From Malus domestica (taxonomy: Eukaryota; Streptophyta; Magnoliopsida; Rosales; Rosaceae), in assembly GCF_042453785.1 (NCBI RefSeq), contig NC_091663.1:16762501-16826500 (forward strand): a DNA stretch of 64,000 nt, read 5' to 3'. Positions within the stretch are counted from its first letter, which is position 1. Each line of letters starts with the position of its first letter. The position numbers were made by a program, and so were the translations under genes. Under the pieces are notes generated by a model that was given only the letters and a program-made list of their open reading frames with translations, did no database searches and was not told the origin of the DNA. This document shows, piece by piece, positions 44,291 through 55,659 of the stretch.

Positions 44291-45196
44291 TGTTGGAATG
44301 CATGCAAGTCATATCTTTTGTTAAAATGCATGCATGAAATAAACATGTTGGATGACTAGTGAAGTTAGGCTAGTCAACCTTCTTTGTGTAAATTAGGCAA
44401 GTTAGGCAAGTTAGGCTTATGTTCTCTTTCTTTTCCTATATAATGTTTCATCTTGTAATTGTTTTGATATGAAATACACATAAAAAATTCAACATGGTAT
44501 CAGAGCAGGAACTCGAAATTCCTGGCTCTGTTGATCGTTTCCGCTAAGTTTCTTTTACTCTAAGCCAAGATGGCTGGAGAACATTATGAAGCTGAGTGCT
44601 CGATGGATGCTCTGTTGATCGTTTCTGCTAAGTTTCTTTTACTCTAAGCCAAGATGGCTGGAGAACATTTACTCTAAGCCAAGATGGCTGGAGAACATTA
44701 TGAAGCTGAGAGCTCGATGGATGCTTTAGCTCTACCTAACGTTGTTTGTTTGCGGCACGAAGCCATTACTGTTTGTTTGCGGCACGAAGCCATTACTGTT
44801 TGTTTGCGACACGAAGCCATTTCAAGTGGGAATTTGGTAACATGGCGCAGCAAGAAGCAAAGCGTTATTTTTACTAAACCTCTTCCTACGGTTCAGTTCA
44901 TGCGCATTCTGTCCAAGCTTGGCTCAAGGAATCCCCTCGATCCAGCTTGAGGGGGAGTGTTGGAATGCATGCAAGTCATATCTTTTGTTAAAATGCATGC
45001 ATGAAATAAACATGTTGGATGACTAGTGAAGTTAGGCTAGTCAACCTTCTTTGTATAAATTAGGCAAGTTAGGCAAGTTAGGAAATTAGGCAAGTTAGGC
45101 AAGTTAGGCAAGTTAGGCTTATGTTCTCTTTCTTTTCCTATATAATGTTTCATCTTGTAATTGTTTTGATATGAAATACACATAAAAAATTCAACA
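44291..45196 (+). mobile_element. Miniature Copia (TRIM-like) with stitched gag and pol ends
   Basis: LTRs at 44291-44494 (204 bp) and 44958-45196 (239 bp) both start TGTTGGAATGCATGC and end AATTCAACA. A perfect 5-bp duplication TATAA lies at 44286-44290 and 45197-45201. The tRNA-Met primer site TGGTATCAGAGC starts at 44495, and the purine tract GAGGGGGAG precedes the 3' LTR. The inside (463 bp) is a gag-like start (MAGEHYEAESS, with the same words repeated upstream) followed by RNase H words (GNLVTWRSKKQSV) and the pol end (IFTKPLP, LSKLG). The LTR length difference comes from extra AGGCAAGTT units. Confidence 0.92.
44745..44821 (+). repeat. 27-bp tandem repeat, three units
   Basis: GTTTGTTTGCGGCACGAAGC followed by CATTACT is repeated, in phase with the open frame (VCLRHEAIT three times). 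It lies inside the miniature Copia. Confidence 0.85.
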
Positions 45197-45201
45197 TATA
45201 A

Positions 45202-46349
45202 TTATCTTAATCTTAACAATGTAATTTAACGTACGTTCACACCGTAAAAGACAATCTTAGCATGGTAATACTAACGTCATTTAGTGTAATTAAGTATAAC
45301 GTAGTTAAGATATTTACGTAAGAGTGTAATTTGAACAATTACTGTGTAACCTAATGATCACACCGTAAAGGGTAACCTTGGTATTACGTCATTTGGTGTA
45401 ATTAAGTGTAACATTAAGGTACTTATGTAACCTTGGAGTGTATATTTAAACGATTACGGTGTAACTTTACCTTAGACCTTATATGTTGACGTCATGTTGT
45501 ACCAAGATTACGATGTGTAAGTTCATTGTGTTCCCTAGTAATAGCATATATCTATATTGAAATAGTATGTCATTGGTATAATAATTAATGTTAATTTTGT
45601 AACTCAATCACGCTGAAGTACAAAAACCTACCTAGATAACATAATAAACGGTCACAATCTAACTACCAACCTTGTTATAGTAATAATCACGCCATTCTTT
45701 GTCATTAACTTGAACTTTATCATAATTATGTAATCTTGGAGTGTAATTTTGAATCATCATATTGTATCTTAAATGGTATTGATACCTTATCTCTACTAAG
45801 GTACCGCATAGAATCTCCCTTTTGTGTATTTATTTCTTATTAAGGATGAAATTGGTAAAGAAAAGTTGAGCATAAAGGGTTATCATAAATTTAATGAGGA
45901 TAATATTATTCTAAAAGAATGTAATTAATGGTAAAAGTGCAAGCCCTCCATCCCTAAGAGCATCTCTAATGGGAGTCCATATTTAGAGACTCCAACCACC
46001 ACTTTTGAGAACTTATTCAGGGCCTTGATGAAATCTTTGTGTGCCTAAATGAATATTGTCTCCAATGAAAGAGTCTTTAGAATAGAGTTCCTAAATTTGG
46101 AGTTTTACAATTTCATGGGATTAGGTACAAATTTTTTGTTTGTGCTAACTTATATTAATTAATTTAGCATTACGTTGTTATATAAAAAAAAAACTTTGCT
46201 AACATTTGAACCAAAAAAATTTCAAATTCTGATACAACTTTTTCTTCAACAAAACGTAACTAAAATGGCTCCATTATTAAACTAATTCATTAGAAAAAAT
46301 GAAATAATTAAATAGTTCAAATAAATATATTAGCTTATATTAATAAAAA
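45202..46349. other. Intergenic with a MITE scrap
   Basis: AT-rich with many GTGTAA/TTACAC words but no gene. GAGCATCTCTAATGGGAGTCC at about 45,959 is the end of a MITE family also seen near 48,114 and 53,025. Confidence 0.4.
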
Positions 46350-47563
46350 AGCAAATCTCAATTTACTATCCTCAAGTTTCGTAATTTTCAACATTTGTTA
46401 CATGAATTTTTTTTTATCTCAAAGTCATACCTAAAATAGTAATTTTGGGACAATGTCATACATCCTATAGTCTGGCTGTTAAGTCTCCCGTTAAATAATG
46501 ACATTGCATCTATGTGAATAATAATTATACGTCACATGTCCACGTGTAAATTAAAAATTCAAAAAAATAATATTCCCCTCTCCCTTTGATCTCCATCGTC
46601 TTCAAGCCCAGCAAAGGTTTCCTTCTTTGTTTTCTGCAGCATGGCCAACCGATCAAGGATTTCCTTCACACACACACAAAAAAAAAAAAAAAAAACACTA
46701 ATAATTATACACAATCACAAATCAGAGCATTCAAGTCAGCCATGTCCACCAAAAGTTTCAGATCCGTGCTCAGAAATTGTGGAGACATGGAGGCTGCGGT
46801 TGGGGTTTGTTTTGGGAGACATGGGGTGGGGGGAATCGGCGATGGAGATATGTGAGAAGGCAAATCGGCAGTGGATTGCAGCGACGGAGTCGGGGAGGGC
46901 ACTGGCGGAGAGAAAGAGGGTGCGGCGCCGACTATTACCCCAACTGCAACAAACGCCGACTACCTCCCCCTTCGAGGTCATAGCTGCCGGAGTTCCAAGG
47001 CCGCTGCATGCACCTCGTATCAAAGATCGGCTGCCGGAGATCCCTGTCACGCTGCACCTGCAACTTTCGTGTTTTCATGGCGGTGGAGAGTCCGCTGGTC
47101 CAAGGTTTGGAGCAAAAACTCCAACTGGATCAGGAATTGGTGCCTGGGTCCTATTTGGCGTTGAGGGCGGAGGGAACTTGCGGGATTTGGGTTCGATGGG
47201 CGAGGACATGGTGGGTTAGGGTGCAAGATAAGGAGGAGGAAGAGGAGGGTTTGGGGGGGGGGGGGGGGGGGTGTTAGGAGAGGTATGGTGGAGATAGAAA
47301 GGGGTAGTCGAAGAAGAAGGTTTACTTTTTTAATTTTTTTAAATTTTTAAAATTTTTAAAAAAATTTAATCCCACTTGACGTCTAGTTATTGTCCACGTG
47401 GCTCATCGTGTCACTAGTTAACGACTAACTTAATAGCAACCTTAACGAATGTATGAAACTATTCAAAAATTTTAACTTCAGGTACCACTCTGGAATGAGA
47501 AAAACTTGATGTATCAAATATTGAAAATCAAAAAGGTTAAGAGTAGGAAACTGAGATTAATCC
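46350..47563. mobile_element. MULE with long inverted repeats and GC-rich cargo
   Basis: The left arm AGCAAATCTCAATTTACTATCC and the right arm on the other strand GGATTAATCTCAGTTTCCTA begin terminal inverted repeats that can be followed, with gaps, for about 200 bp (both reach GTCCACGTG or CCACGTGGAC). The 9-mer TAATAAAAA lies on both sides (46341-46349 and 47564-47572). The core (46,780-47,280) is GC-rich with a frame open at 46641-47219, then (G)18. No transposase is present. The GC shift suggests captured genic DNA; I do not recognise the source. Confidence 0.72.
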
Positions 47564-48296
47564 TAATAAAAATAAAATATTAGTTCAATACCTAATGACA
47601 AAGTATTAACTTAATTTGGCAACCATTGAAAAGAAAAAAAAAACAATTTGAAAGCAGCCCAAATGAAAATGGCGCTGTATCTGGCAAGAAAAGAAAAATG
47701 GAAAAGTCGCGGAATCATTCACTTGATTGGTTTAAAAATCAATAGAATAATAAAAAAGAAGCTGCTGTGCAGAAATCATGCATGGGTGGGACTGTTTCTC
47801 AGTCAAAACTAATAGTGGTGTTCACTTTTTGAGTCAATATATGCAGTTCTCACATTTGACGATTTATTTAAAGTATTTGGTGGAGTTCTTATGTATTAAG
47901 ATACTTTGAAGATTTTTATTCCGACCGATAGGAAGCGTATTGTTCCTATATTTAGGGACTATAAGGTTGTAGAACTCCTCCATTTAGGATTTTCGTTGGA
48001 GATGATTGGGTATTGTTTCGAGGCATTTTCCCACTTCATTTCCCACCAATATTACATTTTTTATTTTCAAAGCATGATTTACCAAACATGGGAAAGGAAA
48101 TGATTTCTTAGAGCATCTCCAATGGGAGTTCATAAGTAGAGACTCACACTACCAATTTTGAGGACTCATTTATTTAAAGGAATATTCGAGTTCCTAAAAA
48201 AATATTGTCTACAATCAAAAATCCTTATAGTATAATTCCTAAATGTAGGGACTAAAATTTAAAAAAAAAACTATTATTCATTTGTTGGAGTATTGT
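47564..48296. other. Intergenic with MITE scrap
   Basis: No gene. GAGCATCTCCAATGGGAGTTC near 48,114 is another copy of the MITE end seen at 45,959. Confidence 0.4.
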
Positions 48297-49319
48297 TGTC
48301 ACATCCCGGCCCGGGCCCCCACCACATCCCGGGCTCGACTCTACCGTAACACGATATTGTCCGCTTTGGGCCCCGACCACGCCCTCACGATTTTGTTTCT
48401 AGGAACTCATACGAGAACTTCCTAGTGGGTCACCTATCTTGGGATTGCTCTCGCATGAACTCGCTTAACTTTGGAGTTCCGATAGAACCCGAAGTGTGTG
48501 AGCTCCCAAAATGCCTTGTGCTAGGTAGAGATGAGAATATACATTTAAGGCTTATATAATCCTCACCCCTGGACGATGTGGGATCTTACAATCCACCCCC
48601 CTTAAGAGCCCGACGTCTTCGTCGGCACAATTTCAGCCAAGGATTGGCTCTGATACCATTCTGTCACATCCTGGCCCGGGCCCCATCGCATCCCAGACTC
48701 GACTCTACCATAAGACGATATTGTCCGCTTTGGGCCTCGACCACGTCCTCACGGTTTTGTTTCTAGGAACTCACACAAGAACTGCCCAATGGGTCACCCA
48801 TCATGGGATTGCTCTTGCATGAACTCGCTTAACTTCGGAGTTCCGATGGAACCCGAAGCCAATGAGCTCCCAAAAGGCCTCGTGCTTGGTAGAGATGAGA
48901 ATATACATATAAGGCTTACATGATCCTCACCCTTGGACCATGTGGGATCTTACAATCCACCCCCTTTAGGGGCCCGACGTCTTTGTCGGCACACTTCCGC
49001 CCAGGGATTGGCTTTGATACCAAATTGTCACATTTCGGCCCAGGCCCCCACCATATCCTAGGCTTGACTCCACCGTAACACGATATTGTCCGTTTTTTGC
49101 CCCGACCATGCCATCACGATTTTGTTTCTAGGAACTTACACGAGAACTTCCTATTGGGTCACTGATCATGGGATTGCTCTTGCGCGAACTCGCTTAACTT
49201 CGGAGTTTCGATGGAACCCGAAGCCAATGAGCTCCCAAAATGCTTCGTGCTAGGTAAAGATGGGAATATACATATAAGGCTTACAAGATCCTCATCCATG
49301 GGCGATGTGGGATCTTACA
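48297..49319 (-). mobile_element. Cassandra with three LTRs (tandem)
   Basis: Three copies of a 293-294-bp LTR lie at 48297-48590, 48662-48954 and 49026-49319, separated by two 71-bp internal regions (48591-48661 and 48955-49025). Each internal region holds the reverse of the primer site (GGCTCTGATACCA or variant). A perfect 5-bp duplication ATTGT bounds the whole array (48292-48296 and 49320-49324), so it occupies one insertion site. Each LTR has the reversed 5S-like core (CTTAACTTTGGAGTTCC, GGGTCACC). The element points to the minus strand and is non-coding. Confidence 0.95.
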
Positions 49320-49338
49320 ATTGTGATCATTGATAAAA

Positions 49339-51005
49339 GGTTAAATTACATAGTAGCCTCTCAGGTTTGAGGTCTATTGCAATCTTATATAACATCTTTA
49401 AAACATTTTACTTTCATACCTCAAGTACTATTTTATTTCAATTTCATACAACCGTTAGATTTTCCATCCATGGATCTGTTAAATGCTGACGTGGCTGCCA
49501 CATATATGACACGTGGATGCCAAATGTCTACCACGTGGCAAATAAAATAATTTTTTAATTTAAAAAAAAAAAAACATATCTGCCACTTTTTTTTCTCTCT
49601 TTCTTCTTCTTCTCGTTCTCTTTCTTCTTCTTCTTCTTCTTCTCTTTCTCTTTCTTCTTCTTTTGGGTTCGGACCCTTTTTTTTTTTTTCCTTCTTCTTC
49701 TAGGTTCCGTCCCTTTTTTTTTTCTCTTTCTTCTTCTTCTCTTTCTCTTTCTTCTTCTTCTTCTCTTTCTCTTTCTTCTTCTTCTGGGTTCGGACCCCTT
49801 TTTTTTTTTTTTTTTTTTTTTCTTCTTCTTCTTCTTCTTCTCCCTCCTCCTCCTCTTTCTTCTTCTCTTCTTCTTCTTCCTTCTTCTTCTTCTGGGTTCG
49901 GTCCCTTTTTTTTTTTTTTTTTTTTTTCTTCTTCTTCTTCTTCTTCCTCATCCTCCTCCTCTTTCTTCTTCTCTTCTTCTTCTTCTTCCTCCTTCTTTTT
50001 CTGGGTTCGGTCCCTTTTTTTTTCTTTTCTTCTTCTTCTTCTTCTTCTTCTTCCTCCTCATCCTCCTCCTCTTTCTTCTTCTTCCTCCTTCTTCTGGGTT
50101 CGGACCCCTTTCTTTTTTTTTTCTTTTTTTCTTCTTCTTCTTCTTTCTCCTTCCTCCTCTTTCTTCTGGGTTCTGTCCCTTTCTTTTTTTCTTTTTTTTT
50201 TCTTCTTCTTCTTTTTCTTATTCTTCCTCATCCTCCTCCTCTTTCTTCTTCTCTTCTTCTTCTTCCTCCTTTTTTTGGGTTCGGTCCCTTGTTTTTTTTT
50301 TTTTCCTTCTTCTTCTTCTTCCTCCTCCTCCTCCTCCTCCTCTTTCTTCTTCTTCCTCCTTCTTCTGGGTTCGGACCCCTTTCTTTTTTTTTTCTTTTTT
50401 TCTTCTTCTTCTTCTTTCTCCTTCCTCCTCTTTCTTCTGGGTTCTGTCCCTTTCTTTTTTTCTTTTTTTTTCTTCTTCTTCTTTTTCTTATTCTTCCTCA
50501 TCCTCCTCCTCTTTCTTCTTCTCTTCTTCTTCTTCCTCCTTTTTTTGGGTTCGGTCCCTTGTTTTTTTTTTTTTCCTTCTTCTTCTTCTTCCTCCTCCTC
50601 CTCCTCCTCATCTTTCTTCTTCTTCCTCCTTCTTCTGGGTTCGGACCCCTTTCTTTTTTTTTTCTTCTTCTTCTTCTTCTTCCTCCTCCTCCTCCTCCTC
50701 CTCCTTCTTCTTCTTCCTCCTTCTTCTGGGTTCGGTCCCTTTTTTTTTTTCTTCTTCTTCCAATTTTAGGTTTTTTAAAAAAAAATTAAAAAATTATTTT
50801 ATTTGCCACGTGGTAGACATTTGGCAGCCACGTGTCATATATGTGGCAGCCACGTCAGCATTTAACAGATCCATGGATGGAAAATCTAACGGATGTATGA
50901 AATTAAAATAAAATAGTACTTGAGGTATGAAAGTGAAATGTTTTAAAGATGTTGTATAAGATTGCAATAGACCTCAAACCTGAGGGGCTACTATGTAATT
51001 TACCC
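49339..51005. mobile_element. MULE with 220-bp inverted repeats and a satellite core
   Basis: A perfect 9-bp duplication TTGATAAAA lies at 49330-49338 and 51006-51014. The inverted repeats (49339-about 49560 and about 50785-51005) differ at only a handful of positions. They start GGTTAAATTACATAG and GGGTAAATTACATAG. No transposase is present. The entire interior is TTC/TCC-rich satellite sequence. It begins 14 bp after the last base of the triple Cassandra. Confidence 0.95.
49590..50762. repeat. TTC/TCC-rich minisatellite with GGGTTCGG spacers
   Basis: Runs of TTC, TCC and T are broken about every 70-110 bp by TCTGGGTTCGGACCCC or close variants, about 13 times. A block of about 270 bp from around 50,090 is repeated almost exactly from around 50,360, a higher-order duplication. 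Long open frames here encode only Phe/Ser/Leu on one strand and Lys/Glu on the other, and are not genes. Confidence 0.9.
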
Positions 51006-51049
51006 TTGATAAAAATAAAAATAAAAACTATCTTTACCATTGATTTGTC

Positions 51050-51989
51050 TAGGGGTGGGCACTTGGAACCGAAAACCGAAATCGAAACACGAATCGAATC
51101 AAACCGCACCAAACGGTTTGGTTTTGCGGTTTTGAAACGGTTTCGGTTTCAAAACCGAACCGCGGCACACAAAACGGTTTGGTTTCGATTTTGGGTTTTC
51201 AAAACCGCACCGAAACCGAAACCGCACCATATAATAAATAAATGTTATATAACTTATATTTTAAACTTTTCAACTAGGTTATAACTTATAGGTTTGTATT
51301 ATGGCAAACTTAACCTTTCAATTGGGTTGTAAAGTATTGTGATTGGTGATCAAGTTCAATTTTAGTAGATGTGATGCATAAGGATTTAAAATTTAAACCC
51401 TTTGATGCATTGGATGTTGTCTCAATTTTAGTAGTTGTCATTTGTTGCAGTTTTGGTACAAGTTTGGTACAAATTAGCTGCACTTTTGGTGCTGTTTTGG
51501 TGCAGTTTTTGGTGCTATTTTTTTATGCAGTTTTGCTGCATTATTTTTTGGTGCAATTTTGTGCAGTTTTGGTGCAGTTTTGATGCTGTTTTTTATGCAG
51601 TTTTGCTGCATTTTTTTGGTGTAGTTTTGTGCTGTTTTTGGTACTGTTTTGGTGCTGTTTTTTATGCAGTTTTGCTGCATTTTTTTGTGTGTGCAGTTTT
51701 GACTTTTTTTTTGCTGCAGTTTTGCTATAATTTTACTGCATATTCATTAATTAATATACGAAGAAAATAAGATCGTCTTATGCATAAATATGTGTATATT
51801 TTAAATTGTACATTTTTTGTTTCTCAAAAACCAAACCGAAACCGTTTGAAACCGCATCGCACCGAACCGAACGGTTTGGTTTCATTTCGGTTTTTGCTTC
51901 AAAACCGCACCGCACCGCACCGCAAAATGTTTCGATTTCGGTTATGGTTTCACTCGAAACCGCACCAAACCGCACCGCACCCACCCCTA
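51050..51989. mobile_element. Non-autonomous hAT element, 940 bp
   Basis: A perfect 8-bp duplication GATTTGTC lies at 51042-51049 and 51990-51997. Ends TAGGGGTGGGCAC and, on the other strand, TAGGGGTGGGTGC. Subterminal regions are full of AACCGAAACCG and CCGCACCG motifs. The middle (51,450-51,740) is a diverged tandem repeat of GCAGTTTTGCTGCATTTTTTTGG-like units. No transposase. Same broad group as the element at 8315-9827. Confidence 0.94.
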
Positions 51990-52129
51990 GATTTGTCAAG
52001 TGTTTAAAAGCAAAAAAAAAAAAAAAACCTACATGAGAAACTAAATGAGAAGCTGCCCCAAGTGGGTGGGTTCAAAAAACAAGGAAAAAAAAGAGCAGCA
52101 ACATTTTCACTCAAAATTTATATGGGTCA

Positions 52130-52731
52130 ACTCAATGGTGGAACCAGAAATTTTCAATAATGGGGTTTGGAAAAAGAAGCTTCCAAAAACCAAATATACT
52201 TTCACTTATAATTGGCAACTGCATGTTCTCATAATTTAAAACGTCGTATCACAATATCATTATCAATAGAATCAAATACATTTTTCTTTGTTTATAACCA
52301 CGTTATCATTAAACTAGATTTCCCTTCATTTTTGATTGCATACTTGGCAACTACATGTTCACATATTTTAGAACATCATAGCACAATATCATTATCAATA
52401 GAATCAAATACATTTTTCATTGTTTATAACCAAGTTATCATTAAACTAGATTTCCACTCATTTTTCATTGTATACAACCAAGTTATCATTCAAACATTGA
52501 ATTCCTATATGATGTGAATTCTTCACAATATTGATCACTAAAAAAGCTCTCCCTATTTTGGGAAGGTTGTAGTTTTGGTCTGTTTTAATTAAAAAGATAT
52601 TAATAGATGATCTCTCTATTTGGTTTGCCTTAGCTATTATAGGGGTCATATAAAAATTCAAAGGGGACATATTTGAAGTTGTTGGGGTCAGTGGCCGCAA
52701 TGCCACATGTTAGCTTCACCATTGGGTCCAT
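52130..52731. mobile_element. Degenerate transposon with CAATGGTG ends and internal duplication
   Basis: CAATGGTGGAACC near 52,133 and, on the other strand, CAATGGTGAAGC near 52,720 could be inverted ends. The flanks GGTCAACT and GGTCCATT are only similar. Inside, about 130 bp from 52,230 is repeated directly after it (ATCACAATATCATTATCAATAG occurs twice). Confidence 0.4.
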
Positions 52732-55290
52732 TCTTTGAGTCACTAATATATAATAAATTTACTTAAATCCGTTTAGATCACTTAAGCCCCTGCCTAGTTG
52801 CTAGGTCCCAGCTCGTCGCCCGACTAACGTCTAGTGTCTTTTAGAATATTTTCTAAGAGTACAAATAAGAAATGAGTTTGGAAAATAACAAAATAGCATG
52901 GATTTTGCTATTTTTAATTTAATCTTTAGTTCACTTCATCATCTAATCTACATCACTTATGGTCTTATAGGGTGTTTATCCAATCGAAATAGGAATAAGA
53001 GGATTCAATAAAAGAGTTGAGATGAGAGCATCTCCAATGGAGATCCTACATAGAGTCTCTATAACTGTATAGTCCATATATACAGGGATAAAAAGCTTTC
53101 AATGAGTTTGATTAGAAGTCCTCAAAGTATCCCAATGTACAGATACCTATTGGTCACCTCAAAGAAATTTTCAAATGCGAGGATTCTATATAAGAACTCA
53201 AAAGGTGGATTCACTGTTGATTTTGAATAGGAAACAAATCCACCAATGTGTGAATGCTTCACAGTAGCTTCTTTTTGTTGATAGATGGGTACCTTCGAAA
53301 GTAGGAATATTATGTGGCACTTTTGATTGAAAGATGGGTGAAATTAGCACTTCCACTTGCTTTCAATTAGTGGTAAACAAGTTAATTAATTACCATTTGA
53401 GGATTGCAATTTACCAAATCACGCAGGGTTTTACCAGAAAAGGGCAGTGATCTAAATTAGAAAAACACAATTGTTTAGTATTAATCTTTTAATTAATAGT
53501 TAAAAGTATCCCTATCATCAAAAGTTCCAACAGGTTTGCCATTTATCAGATAAGCTCAATATTTTGGCCCGGATAACTCTGTAATTTGGTTTGAAGAACC
53601 TTGGTGTAATCTTTGATCTTATTATAGAGAATAGTATCTCTTGGTACTTTATTGATACGGAACACTCTTTTTCCTTTCATCGGGGTTGAAATCCACGGCA
53701 AGGTTTTTATTAAGGCCCATGGTATGCATCCTATCCTCAATGGTATACGTATTCTCTTCATTATCAATGAATATCGTATTTTTTCTCAAAAAATATTTTG
53801 GCCGGGAAAAAGAAAAAAAATTCAATATTTTCAAATATGTCAAAGCCCACAATACTACAATGAGGTGAATATTAATTTTTAATATTTTAGTCTCTATATT
53901 TAGAAATTATACTATGAGGATCTCGGATCTCCCATTGCAGGCGATATTGTTTTAGGCACCCGACTATTCTCATTTAGTTTCTATAAATAAGTCTTCAAAG
54001 TTGATGGGGGGAGTCTTAAATAGAGACCCCCATTTGAAGTGCTTTGAGAGGTCTGAATCATATTCTTGTTTGAAGAAATTACAGAAAAGAAATAAAATTA
54101 CACGTGACAACTGCAAAGTAGGGGAAAGCAAATGCAAAAGTTGAACACTTCAGTAGCTGATTTTGGACATCTCCAGAAGCCGCGAGAAAATGTTCGAAAT
54201 TAACTTAGGGTAGTGCTATCCGCTCATGCATTTTTACTTCTCACACACTCTTGTTAATTTTAGGTCGTCGAATCGAACGGATGAAAAAATCAATGGCAAA
54301 AATTAACAAGCATGTGTAGATCAGAAGATGATAGTGGCATTGTAGTGCATACAAAGGAAGCCTAGCGAACAACATTCGATGCATAAAGTAGCAGAGATGC
54401 TTCCAGGATATAGATTCTGCAACGGAAATGATTTCCACACCCCATATTCACCCCTTCTATGCCCTAAACCATAATTTTGATCCTTTGATTCTCGATTTAT
54501 TCGATTTAAAGGCCAGAAATGAAGAAGGGCGTTATTAGTCACGAAGTGGATTGGAAGAAGTGCAAACTAAAGAGCTGAAATTTCCAAAATTCAAACCGGA
54601 CTCCCAGAGAGTGGAAACTCAAGTTAAAAATGTAACTCAGCCTAGTGTATCCTTGACTTAAACACTGAACCACATCGGGCTACTGTAGACACACTTCAGA
54701 GATTGACTCGACAGTTTCACCAAATTCTGAACTTGATAAACAAAAAAACCGACGACTACTCCGATTTGCAAGGATTTCAAAAAGAGGCACAGTCAATCTT
54801 CTATTTAAAAGAATACACACACAGCTTAATTATAAGATCAAAAATCTCATCACGAGTCCTAACAGAGAGCTCGTCAAGCCCTTTCTCCAACTTGCTTGTC
54901 ATGGCCCGGTGACAACCAAGACAAAACAAGCAAGACGGGTTTTAAGAAACTTTGTTTCAGTTGGATAGGGTTGCCTTAACCCAATTTCGAATAAATCTAC
55001 GGGATCGGCTGGCCTCTTAAATTCCACTAGATATGGACTTGAGAATCAAAAGACAATTACGGAGTAAGAAAGGCAATGAGCTCTACTCAGTTATGAATAC
55101 AGCAAAACAGAGGACCTCCATAATTGACCTTAGCATCACAGACCCCCTTCAGGGGCGAATCCCCCGCTTACACACCGGAGATACATCCCCTTGTATCAAC
55201 ATCTGTCATCACGCGAGTTATAACCCCGCTTCTATGTAAAAACCCCAACTTCTACATCTATCTCTCCACAATTACTTTGTGAAATGCCAC
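52732..55290. other. Intergenic, no confident gene
   Basis: A minus-strand frame near 53,546-53,767 ends KVLQTKLQSYPGQNIELI and has some protein character. Another near 54,899-54,800 reads MTSKLEKGLDELSVRTRDEI. Neither has recognised homologues or a clear exon context. A MITE end (GAGCATCTCCAATGG) lies near 53,026. The piece near 52,790 (CTGCCTAGTTGCTAGG) belongs to the CTAGGCG-type repeats. Confidence 0.35.
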
Positions 55291-55659
55291 CACAACAATT
55301 AATCATCCAAGTGCAGCAATCAAACAAGCTCTGCAACCTACCTTAATATGCCTAATGACTCATCTAAACTAGTCAAAACAAGTCGACAACCACCATTTCC
55401 TCAACATCCGGGCAAGATGTAGTAATTGAAAGGACAAAAACTAAACTCGGTGTCGATAGAACTATCGAGATTTTAACCATCGTAAGCAAAAACAAGAAAA
55501 GAATTGAAGTCAAAATATATACAGCAGCTGAACCTAAATTCGTACACTCATCTTAGTTATCATACATCACCACATTTCTCGATCCTAAAATTTGACAATT
55601 TAATAACTTTAAACGTCAGAGAGAAAAATACCATTAACCCCGAACGCAGCGCTCCGTTT
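55291..55659 (-). other. Probable 3' UTR of the LEA_2 gene
   Basis: This is directly downstream of the stop at 55660, with no competing feature. The extent is unknown. Confidence 0.35.

Noticed and set aside
46641-47219. 192-codon open frame in the MULE core
   Set aside because: Open in several frames and both strands in a GC-rich block. No homologue is recognised, so it is reported only as possible cargo.
49663-50769. A 368-codon open frame rich in Phe, Ser and Leu (and overlapping Lys/Glu frames on the other strand)
   Set aside because: It is made entirely of TTC/TCC satellite sequence inside a MULE, without any domain. Open length is a by-product of the repeat.
51435-51770. Cys/Phe-rich open frame
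   Set aside because: It is a tandem repeat of TTTTGCTGCATTT-type units inside a hAT element.
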